Assembly: GCA_000827495.1 (NCBI GenBank)
Contig: KN817742.1
Span: 1-30,887, forward strand
Reading direction: 5' to 3'
Length of the DNA: 30,887 nucleotides
Origin: Hypholoma sublateritium FD-334 SS-4
Lineage: Eukaryota; Basidiomycota; Agaricomycetes; Agaricales; Strophariaceae
Shown here: positions 1 to 8,049 of the stretch, piece by piece
Position numbering within the stretch: position 1 is the stretch's first letter
How the letters are laid out: every line of letters begins with the position of its first letter
The notes under the pieces: generated by a model
What the model was told of the DNA's origin: nothing
What the model saw: the letters and a program-made list of their open reading frames with translations, nothing else
The model's database searches: none
Translations under genes and position numbers: made by a program

Positions 1-322
1 TACAAAGTGCGTAACTTGTGCATGACCAAAGACCGGATACTCATAAAAGCTGGTCTGGTAGCTTCCTATAGCTATACTTACTAGATGTGTTCAGTCTCGG
101 ATAATACTGGTCCCATGGGAATGTACAGCGACATGATATAGGAACTACGGTATACCGGTACCATATAGCTAATAATAGTTCATGGTCGTATCATACCCTT
201 TAGTTATTAATAAAGTCCTCTCGTCGTGATGGTTGTCGAATACCATACTATGTCATCGTGAAGTTAATAAGTTATATGGACACATTCTATTGTAAGGGTA
301 CTACAATAGATATTGTTGCTCN

Positions 323-1370
323 TCATTNATGGTGACGTTGTCTATATTTACGCTGATCACGTCGAAGCTGTCGTTCCTCTGCGCGTCGTTTTGCTGCATG
401 CCTAAGCTCCCGTGGCAAGGAACCTACACGCATCCACCGGGTATCGATATCTGACTCGTGTTCTTCATCGTTGCTATCTGAGCTGGATGATTCTTCATCA
501 GTAGTGGAAACGGCATACCCGTCCTTTGCAAACCACCTCCCTCCCAATTCCGGACTAATGATATCGTTCTTATCGAAGCAAGAGGCGGTCGCGATACACA
601 GAGAATCGTGTTCGGCCTGTTGATAATCCGATTCCGTTGGTGTTGAGTCCAAGCCCCACCCCCACTTTGAGAACGCGTTTTCGGTGTCGCATGGGACGTA
701 GTCGGAGAGGACTCGGTAGAAGACCTTTGTGTGGGTGTGGAATAGCTTGTAAGAGAGTTGCCTCATGCCGATGGTAAGCTCCAGATGACTGGAACCACTA
801 TATGCCGGATGATCGCCGAATCGTAGAGCAAGGAGCGGTCCAATTATATCGACGTTGATTTCGGCATAACAATCGAATTGATTCCAGAANCCCCAAGGAT
901 GGTAGTACTCCACCTTGTTCATGCGCGGGTCCAGGATGCTTGTCAGCTGCGGTTCATCAGCATATCTGAAGTGTCCATTCCAATATAAAATTTCGACGTG
1001 AACTGGGAGAGATGGGCCCTTCTGACGGCATCTCAACTTCAGGGCACCATCAACAAGACGACGCAGAACTCACCTTCGCACTTGGATAGAATAGTACCTC
1101 AAGTATCTCAGGGTGCTCCTGTCTATCCCTGAAGACACTCTCGAGAGATNTAACAGGGTCTTCTGGTTCTGCATATACGCCTGCATTGAATTCTATGTCC
1201 CAGTAGCGAAAGGTGATATGTTGCCAGCTGTCGAAGTTGACGCNTTGATACGTGAGCGCCCATTTCTCCTGGAAATTGAATTTGTCCCAGTGCATGCGTT
1301 TAANATAGTCAGGCAATGTGTGCCATCGTTCCTTGAGTGCCTGCTTGAGCGATCGATGCTGGTAAGACAT
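323..1370 (-). CDS. Hypothetical protein, two exons (about 331 aa)
   Basis: Not recognised. Exon 1 is 1370-1074 and exon 2 is 1021-323. They are joined by a 52-nt phase-0 intron (1022-1073) with a GTGAGT donor and a CAG acceptor. The first in-frame ATG after an upstream stop gives a start MSYQHRSL. A different acceptor at 1037 would also keep frame but makes a 37-nt intron, which is short for basidiomycetes. The N-terminal part is aromatic-rich and basic (LKERWHTLP), faintly like one helix of an HMG box, but too weak to name. The middle is rich in Trp, Tyr and His. The C-terminus has a Ser/Asp/Glu-rich stretch (EESSSSDSNDEEHESD) followed by an Arg-rich tail resembling a nuclear localisation signal. 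Four codons contain an N, and the codon just before the TGA is NAA, so it may itself be a stop. Upstream exons cannot be excluded. The coherent composition across the splice supports a real gene. Confidence 0.5.
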
Positions 1371-1911
1371 AGAATATGCGGTGTTCACGAGAGTTTGTTT
1401 CAAGCATTGCTGGGCTGTTCCGATTGCGAAATATCTCAATTGTGGGAATACACAACCATATTCCTAGGTATGGTTCAAAATTATCATGAATAATTTGGTA
1501 CAGTAAATAACGACCATAATTTATATAGACCGGTACGGTGTAAAGATAGAAGTTGTCATGCACGGCAGTAAAGAACCACGCCGACCGTAACAAGCGACAG
1601 CACGTCGCCGCGACCATGGCTGTCTAGCACCACAGTCCCTACATGATCTTACATGAAATCTGCGGTTGGGAATGCATCACGCATAGACATGCCCAGCGGA
1701 AAGGCATAACCACGGCGCAATGTGATGGGAAAAGGGAAATATGGAGGGGTGCAAAAGAGCAGATGGGAGAGGTACTCCCCNCCAACGCCACCGGCTATTG
1801 AGAGACGAGTTACCGACACACATACGGGCACTAGATTCAGAAGAATGGTGAGTAATGATCATATACGCTTATATGATATATTATAACCACATTCTAGCTA
1901 CTGCGATGTAC

Positions 1912-1925
1912 GGTCTGCGCAGACC
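1912..1925. repeat. Perfect 14-bp palindrome GGTCTGCGCAGACC
   Basis: The sequence GGTCTGCGCAGACC is its own reverse complement, with TAC upstream and ATA downstream so that the outer bases resemble the CGGTC/GACCATA half-sites of the local palindrome family. It lies in an otherwise gene-free AT-rich stretch. It is either a spacerless member of the family or a dyad site. Confidence 0.6.
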
Positions 1926-2159
1926 ATAGTGAGTTATAAATAGTACACGGTATGAGTGAACCATCCTCTCGAGCCTAGAATCTATTAATATATACATGGT
2001 ACAGGAATATTACGACCCCGCCCCTGTGCACATGGCAAAGGCTTAAAGCCGGCGGCGCGCTTGCGTCCATTGTAGAGAGAAGCCCCGCTTATGCCAGGCT
2101 GATAGAGAGAACAGCGCAGGCACTCTCCACCGCTTCCGCTGGCCCATATCCTTTAGTCC

Positions 2160-2205
2160 AGGGAATATGGTCTTACAGATATGGTCCTGTAAGACCATAT
2201 TCCCT
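2160..2205. repeat. Perfect 19-bp inverted repeat with 8-nt loop
   Basis: Positions 2160-2178 (AGGGAATATGGTCTTACAG) are exactly complementary to 2187-2205. The 8-nt spacer ATATGGTC repeats the core half-site of the family. This is the best-preserved member and may be closest to the ancestral element. No T-run follows either arm, so it does not look like a Pol III terminator or an intrinsic terminator. Confidence 0.85.
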
Positions 2206-2290
2206 CTGTAATGACATATGGTTTTGCACGACTATGAATCCCCTTGGTGATGACATATGGTTTTCCTCAACTATATTTACTTGATGACGA

Positions 2291-2314
2291 GATATGGTCA
2301 TGTAAGACCATATC
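2291..2314. repeat. 9-bp inverted repeat GATATGGTC/GACCATATC
   Basis: GATATGGTC at 2291-2299 pairs perfectly with GACCATATC at 2306-2314 across a 6-nt spacer. It is one of a run of four related units between 2214 and 2353. Confidence 0.8.
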
Positions 2315-2544
2315 ATTTTAAACANCGGCATCATATGGTTTTGTATGACCATACGGAGTCGGCGGTGCGCACGAGCGCAAACGCGCAAATGTAACTCTGT
2401 GCTCAACCTACGTACGGACCGCGGAGCGGCGGGGACTCTCGTGAAGAATGGCGCGCGCAGGACCGACATCACCAGTGTCATCTCTTCTTCCTACTGCGTG
2501 CGCAGTGACGCAACGCCATCCCAGATGGGCCATNAATGCGCTTG

Positions 2545-2792
2545 GAGGGCGCTCCAGCACGCGCGCGCAAGGCCCAGAGAATGGTAGAGAATTACCATAT
2601 ATTCTTGATGGGTGTATGTAAACCATATACCTATAAATAATACACATGGTATTGGTGTACCATAATTTGAGGGCGCTCCAGCACGCGCGCGCAAGGCCCA
2701 GAGAATGGTAGAGAATTACCATATATTCTTGATGGGTGTATGTATACCATATACCTATAAATAATACACATGGTATTGGTGTACCATAATTT
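2545..2792 (+). repeat. 124-bp tandem duplication
   Basis: Positions 2545-2668 and 2669-2792 are the same 124-bp unit, head to tail, beginning GAGGGCGCTCCAGCACGCGC. Only one difference is visible (A at 2621, T at 2745). The unit joins a GC-rich start (GCACGCGCGCGC) to an AT-rich end carrying several ATGGT/ACCAT half-sites. The near identity indicates a recent duplication or ongoing homogenisation, in contrast to the degenerate palindromes around it. Confidence 0.9.
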
Positions 2793-3470
2793 GCATGCGG
2801 TGCACCAAATATAATCAGTATGAACCTGGACAATGATATTCGCGCGATGGCAAAATAATTCTACAGTACCATATTTCTCAGATGACGAGATACGGTTCGT
2901 CCCGACTATAAAGCTGTTGATCAATGCAGCATACCACAGTGCGCGCAGATCGAACGGGAGTGCGGGCGGCGGCTTGGTTGTGTGATGCCATTCCTCGTAG
3001 AGCGGGGGCACAGGTGCGCGTCAAACAAGGGCGTCAGTGGTGGCGCACCTGCATGCTTCGATATACGGGGCGCGGCGGGAAGCCCTATGTGGGCGTGCGC
3101 GCGTATACGGTTCCAGCAGACCATACTGCTATTAATAACCGTATGGTTAATTAAAACCGTACTGCTGTGATACCGGAACCTGCGCAACTATAAATTCAGT
3201 GATCCTGTACAACGTATAGCGAGCGTANATCAGAGAGGACACGGGCGACGACTAGCCTGTGCACCCCCATATTCGACATCGCCTCATGCGTATCTGCCTG
3301 AGGCGTGCGCGCACTGATGAACGCGGTAGGGTAGAAGCGGACGGCACCACGCGCCCATTATACGGGACCGCCGACCGCGCATGCACAGTGTGCGGTTCGG
3401 GCCACACGGTAAATAGCCGAATNCATTCTATTAATACTAATATGGTTTTTAAGGACCATGTTCTTAAAAA

Positions 3471-3636
3471 CTATATTGCGTTGATGATGAGATACGGTCT
3501 GTTATGGTCCTGCAGGACTATATTCGACAAATGATCATAAAGAACCATATTCTTCTATTAATGGAAANATGGTTTGTAAGGACCATATTGCGTTGATGAT
3601 GAGATATAGTCCTGCGGGACCATATTCGACAAATGA
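3471..3636 (+). repeat. Diverged direct repeat of about 110 bp
   Basis: The block ATATTGCGTTGATGATGAGATA occurs at 3473-3494 and again at 3585-3606. Each is followed by a CCTGC(A/G)GGAC(T/C)ATATTC block and then GACAAATGAT, at 3509-3535 and 3611-3636. The first copy carries about 10 extra bases between the two blocks. An N at 3568 lies inside the repeat. Confidence 0.75.
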
Positions 3637-3942
3637 TTCGTTCAGACCGTACCCTATTGAGGCCGACATATGGTTCTCAACGATGGTATTACGCCGATCA
3701 CGACATATGGTATTGCCCGACTATTTTCCCTTGACAATGACGTGTGGTCCCCCCTGATTACATACCTACTAACAATGCCAGTGGCTCTGAACAGTGGACG
3801 GTACGTGGTGTATCAAGGCAATGACGACCTCGATAGCCACAATGCCCGTCTCTTAGTATGTCATGGCCATATCAATCACCGTAAGGCAATGACAAAATGA
3901 GAATATCATATAGCAGTGTGCTACCTACAGTATACTACGGAC

Positions 3943-3980
3943 AGCTAACTGCAGCCAAGCCACTTAGCTGCGGTTAAGCT
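3943..3980. repeat. Imperfect hairpin in intergenic DNA
   Basis: AGCTAACTGCAGCCAAG at 3943-3959 is followed within a few bases by its near-complement CTTAGCTGCGGTTAAGCT at 3963-3980. There are two mismatches and one extra base. It belongs to a different sequence type from the ATATGGT family. The remainder of 3900-4193 shows nothing else supportable. Confidence 0.5.
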
Positions 3981-4193
3981 AAGCACCTAAGCTATGTCAG
4001 GCGTGGTTTAACGGCAGTGGGCGGTGCGACTTGATCAGTGATGCACTGTTCGATTTGATGCGACTAACTGATTGTACATATACCCGGTGACCGGTGATCA
4101 GGTGGGTAGCCCACCGCGAATCCGCGGATAAGCATTAGGGAGACGCGCATCGCCCACTGTAAATAGTATCCAGAATATAACAAGGGACTAATT

Positions 4194-5188
4194 CTAATAT
4201 ATGATTTCGATTTCTCCTCCGTTTGATCCGTCTACCATAACTTTCGCCGAGAATCCATCGGCAGTGTCATTGCGCGTGAGCCACTGCAGCGGTGTATTCT
4301 GCCCATTCGTATTGAGCATGTTGATATTATTGAAGGGGGTCGTCCCTGTTGGGAGATCGGTAGTGGCTTGTGCAGAATAGATCTCGAGAGCTTCCCATGC
4401 CCAATTGAGTTGCTCCGTCGTATTGACCGTGATTGTCGTGTAGGGGCTGTGAGTGAACTGAGAATTGTAAGTATACGTCGTATTTCCGCCAGAAGCAGCG
4501 GGATAGGTCTTCTGCAAGGTTAAGATGCCGTTGAGTGATGCGCCCGTCGAGACTGGTACCAGTGTTGAGTGATAGGTGTTCTCGCCCACAAGGTACCAAG
4601 AAGCTGTCGCCCAATAATTTCCGCCTCCCGCGCCGGAGGTGCCGTACTGCAGAACAGGCTGCAGAATTGCATCGTCCGAGGCAGGTGTTAACGCGCTGAA
4701 CAAATACAAAAGCTGGTTATGGTTTGTCTTGGGGTTCCCTGGGACAGTCCATGTGGATGAGAAGTTTGAGATGGGGTTCGCGTTACTGTTGTTTGTAAAA
4801 TATGTATATGCCACGTAGCCAGTGCTAATCGCCCGCGGTTCAGCTACGCGCGTGGGTTTCAGGAATGTCCGCGAGGCGATCCCTTTCGACGAAATAGTTT
4901 TGTCGAGGATATTTGTATGGATTATCTCCCCGCTGTTCGAGACGATATGTACTGCTTCGGAAGTATGGTGAATGGAGGCGCCTTGTGGTACGTGATGTAC
5001 CTGCGATCTAGGGCGTAGGCCACCGGGAGTGTTAACCATTACCTAAAAAACCAGTAAATCATCAGCTATACGACGTAGCTGATCGCAATGCATACCGTGG
5101 TACCAGTGTCTTCCACCGATGCACCTGCCAATGCAGCTATCACGGCGAAAGCCAACGACGCGTAGATCACCAATAAGCTGAAAGCCAT
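4194..5188 (-). CDS. Secreted protein of an uncharacterised fungal family (313 aa)
   Basis: Exon 1 (5188-5096, 31 codons) begins MAFSLLVIYASLAFAVIAAL, a clear signal peptide. A 53-nt phase-0 intron (5043-5095, GTATGC...TTTTTTAG) precedes exon 2 (5042-4194). Exon 2 alone would be taken for a gene starting MVNTPGG and would miss the secretion signal. The mature part has a conserved core: GYVAYTYFTN, then FSSTWTVPGNP, then DDAILQPVLQYG, then GGGNYWATASWY, and a C-terminal GGEIEIIY. From memory this pattern resembles secreted Agaricomycete and bacterial proteins of unknown function. The many alternating aromatic and polar strands suggest a beta-sandwich of the concanavalin A or G1-peptidase kind, but no catalytic residue can be assigned. 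There are several NxT/NxS glycosylation sites (NTT, NDT, NNS). It lies alone, with no close neighbour. Intron removal and secretion are well supported; function is not. Confidence 0.85.
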
Positions 5189-6415
5189 GATTTGAGCTAC
5201 AAATATGCATTAGCGATCGTGCAATCATTTCGGGATTTAAGCCATACCTAAGGCCAATTCTGCAATCAAAGAAGGTGTACGAACTTATCCTCATTTCGCG
5301 CTATTTAACAAATTTATGCCAGGTATATACGTTTTGGTAACCCTGCCACATTACTGCTGTCCGTTCTAAACAAAGAACGGAAGAGCTTGTGACGGGTAAA
5401 TGTCGCTGGCCTATTGTTCCGAATATTCTAGTGAGCTGGCGCAGAAAGAAGTACGTCAGTTTTGACTCTGACTTTTTCATGTGATGGCATACCATATTTA
5501 TCGCTGCTACTTGAGGACGCCAGGGACGAGTGTCAAACGTGTTCTAAGAATAGTATATAGTCAGCAGGTGGCACAAGGGCCGTGTCTCGCATAGGCAGTT
5601 TTCTCTCGACAGATAGCATATCTAAGAGTCGAAATCTGCGAGAAGAATTCTTTCACCCGCCCCCTTCCAAGCCTTTCACCACGTAATTTTGACGCAAACA
5701 CAGAGAGTATCTAAAATAGTGATTGATTAGCGACCTTTCAATTACCGCTGACTAGGAGTGTCAGAAGACACCAGGCCTGTATGATATGTGATATATAAGT
5801 TTGGAAACATGTCCTTCGTTGTTAATTTGAAGGAATTTCAAGTTTCAAAGGCTACGAACGCTTGCGAAGATCCTAATTTACGATACTATTAAATATACAA
5901 AGAAGCCAACAAACATAAAAATCTCAATTTCTCAAATCGGGTCAGCCGGAGCCCCTGTCATGATTTTTCGCAGTCGAGAATGACAGGAACCTACCCCGCC
6001 GCCTATCCATGCAGAAGGAAAACGATGCCAAATATGACAACGAGCAAAATATAGACATTAACAATTATTCTGCGTTGCAGAAGGCTCGTTTACTTCCGAA
6101 TAAGTAGTCATGAGTAAGTTTTGCCGTAAACTAGCTGAATACGTAGTGGTTATTCGAAGGAGGTAGTACGCGTTATCTGGAATGTCCCAAGATGCAGACG
6201 GAGGCAAGGCGGAGGATATGGTTATCGTACTCGGATAAATGGTCATTTGGAGGTTGAGCGCTGAGCATGCAAGTGCCAGAGATCTGACATCCACTTAGCC
6301 ATTCTTCATGAAGAGCAGTGGGTAAGAAGACATATCTACCACGTCAACGGGCTAGCGCCCACTCGCGACTATCACGTGGCTTGGGCGTCTAACGCCTCAC
6401 GACCGCAATATATAT
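5189..6415. other. Intergenic stretch without a supported gene
   Basis: This stretch holds the upstream region of the secreted-protein gene and the leader of the tRNA gene. Open frames here are short, lack splice-consistent extensions and show no family motif. No clear TATA box was found upstream of the secreted-protein start. Confidence 0.5.
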
Positions 6416-6487
6416 GGCCGTGTGGCGAAATGGCATCGCGTCTGACTACGAATCAGGAGATCGCAGGTTCGACCCCTGTCTCGGTCA
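6416..6487 (+). tRNA. tRNA-Arg (anticodon ACG)
   Basis: A 72-nt cloverleaf is readable. The acceptor is GGCCGTG/CTCGGTC, with one U-U mismatch and one G-U pair. The D-arm is GCGA-AATGGCA-TCGC. The anticodon arm is TCTGA-CTACGAA-TCAGG, with ACG at positions 34-36. The variable loop is AGATC. The T-arm is GCAGG-TTCGACC-CCTGT, with an A discriminator. The ACG anticodon (A34 normally edited to inosine) reads CGU, CGC and CGA. There is no intron and no encoded CCA, as expected of a eukaryotic nuclear tRNA. An identical gene lies in opposite orientation at 12573-12644. Confidence 0.95.
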
Positions 6488-6492
6488 TATTC

Positions 6493-6500
6493 TTTTTTTT
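6493..6500 (+). terminator. RNA polymerase III terminator (T8)
   Basis: A run of eight T residues starts five bases after the tRNA discriminator base, the standard Pol III stop signal. Confidence 0.85.
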
Positions 6501-6790
6501 GTTTTCTGAGTCGCACGACGCCTGCCGACTCTCGAGTCCCCCACTCCCGACTCCCAACCTTAAGCCGTACCTCCTCCCCGAATTGGGAGTCCAGGAACCG
6601 TTTTATTGCCTTCCGCCCTCCTTGAATTTTATTCGAAACTTTCTAATACTCTGATAATTCTAATGCATGAAATCTACAGCTATGTGTACACATTAATTGT
6701 AAGGGAGATTAATTTGAGAGAGATGATATATAGTGGGAAACGCCGACTGTTAAGTCATATGCAGTATCTTCGAGAAATGTCTTTGCCACG

Positions 6791-7400
6791 CTATAAGATA
6801 TGAAGTGTGGCCTGCCAGCTACTATCGTAGACGTTATTCAACGAGGCGAGGGCAAGCGCCACACCGATGCCGTGTTCCTGTAGATAAGACAACGGGACGC
6901 GTGTAAATAAATAATCGGAGATTAGTATACAGCTTCGCTGCGTACTTTCATGAATTTGAAGACCAGTATTGCGACGATATGCCCCAGTTTAGCGCGCGTA
7001 GTCGCCTCATCAACCGCGATATAATATTTCTCGTCCTCTTTAGGGTCAACATATCCAGTCCACTGAGAAAATTGGGTTAGTTTCGGCACTGAATAAATAA
7101 ACACGAAGCACTAGAGTGACAGCTTACCATAATGCGGAACTCGATACGCTTTAGCCGCGGTTGGCCTTTGAAGATCAGATCCGCCCCGCCAGTGATAAGA
7201 GGTGTAATACGATCAACTGAGTCCCAGCTGAGCATGTCTAGTGGCACACCTTGTCCCCCGCCGACACATCCGTAGTATAGGGACGTACTGGACGGCCAAT
7301 AATGCTGTCCAACAGGGTAGAACAGCGTTTGAGGGACCTTAACGGGCGTGCCTTTCATAGCTGGCACCTTGATCGTTAGTTTCTTGGTGAGGTGGCTCAT
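6791..7400 (-). CDS. Unrecognised small protein, paralogue A (158 aa)
   Basis: Three exons: 7400-7128, 7062-6946 and 6877-6791. The introns are 65 nt (7063-7127, GTAAGC...CTCAG) and 68 nt (6878-6945, GTACGC...CTACAG, with CTAAT as a likely branch site), both phase 0. The protein starts MSHLTKKLTIKVPAMKG. Conserved blocks are GG.DLIF...P...R...RIM at the end of exon 1, W.GY then TTRAKL in exon 2, and a terminal WQATLHIL in exon 3. There is no signal peptide or membrane segment, so a soluble intracellular protein is likely. The paralogue at 11263-11928 shares both intron positions and phases and the same three blocks, which confirms the model. The family is not recognised; a beta-rich fold is a guess. 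The gene points toward the tRNA-Arg gene. Confidence 0.8.
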
Positions 7401-7492
7401 AATGGATATGTATCAAAGACTGGTAGACTGCAATAACGATCGAAGGGGAAAGCAGGCGATGTGCAGTGTTACCGTACGATCAGAGCGACTGG

Positions 7493-7501
7493 CTTTATAT
7501 A
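7493..7501 (-). promoter_or_regulatory. TATA box of paralogue A
   Basis: On the minus strand TATATAAAG lies about 95 nt upstream of the ATG at 7400. That fits a transcription start about 60 nt before the ATG. The rest of the upstream stretch to 8049 shows no supported gene; its plus-strand open frames overlap this promoter and have no family features. Confidence 0.55.
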
Positions 7502-8049
7502 CCCCCATTTCTTGGCCATGTTGCAGCGCTACCGCTTCAAAGCGTACAAAGCCACCCGAAGCAATTGATGGCCACCTGGTTATGCACTATAAAGGCGTAC
7601 AGCTTGCGCCTCATGCTTGGACAGGCACTAAAAATAGGGTCCTCTGCACTTGGCCTTTCATTGGTAGCAGCTCCCGTGGTGAGAGCGCGATGATAGATCA
7701 CAGAAGAAAATCATTTTCATTGAAACATGACCTCGCACGTATCTCTATCGACAGGGATTCGTGATAGTCAACTCGCAGATTTCACCCTCAGGTGTGGCAC
7801 GCGTGGGACGCGTGGTTTATGTTGTCAACATGTCACTGATACAGTGGTAGCAATGCCTCACTGCTGGCCATTCGCATCGACCAAAGCACCCCAGAAAGCG
7901 TCGATCAGTAGCCGCACATTTACCCGACGCGCTTTGCAGGTCGCAGACAGCACGACCCAGTTCAATTATCGATAGGGATGTACGAAACTTACTACTGATA
8001 CATTAATTATATATATCGCAGCAACACATACATTAGCGTTCTAAGGTAG

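Larger units (their letters stand above)
140..3760. repeat. Interspersed ATATGGT...ACCATAT quasi-palindrome family
   Basis: At least fifteen short inverted repeats share a half-site close to (A/C)ATATGGTC or TATGGTTTT, a spacer of 4-10 nt, and the complementary GACCATAT or GACTATA. Clear examples lie at 226-246, 1912-1925, 2160-2205, 2214-2234, 2253-2273, 2291-2314, 2331-2353, 3438-3460, 3503-3522, 3570-3588 and 3604-3625. Many copies are preceded by TGATGA or GATGACATA. The copies are imperfect in different places, so they look like an old family rather than one recent burst. They surround but do not enter the coding exons of the 323-1370 gene. No coding sequence is supported in 1441-3900, where all open frames are short and lack family features. 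Confidence 0.7.

Noticed and set aside
1037..1073. 37-nt intron alternative in the first gene
   Set aside because: It keeps frame but is shorter than usual basidiomycete introns. The 52-nt alternative ending in CAG also keeps frame and is more typical.
2160..2353. CRISPR-like array
   Set aside because: The units are diverged palindromes with irregular spacing and no unique equal-length spacers, and the genome is eukaryotic.
6058..6294. 78-codon minus-strand frame
   Set aside because: No motif, no plausible partner exons and no promoter were found. It lies in AT-mixed intergenic DNA before the tRNA.
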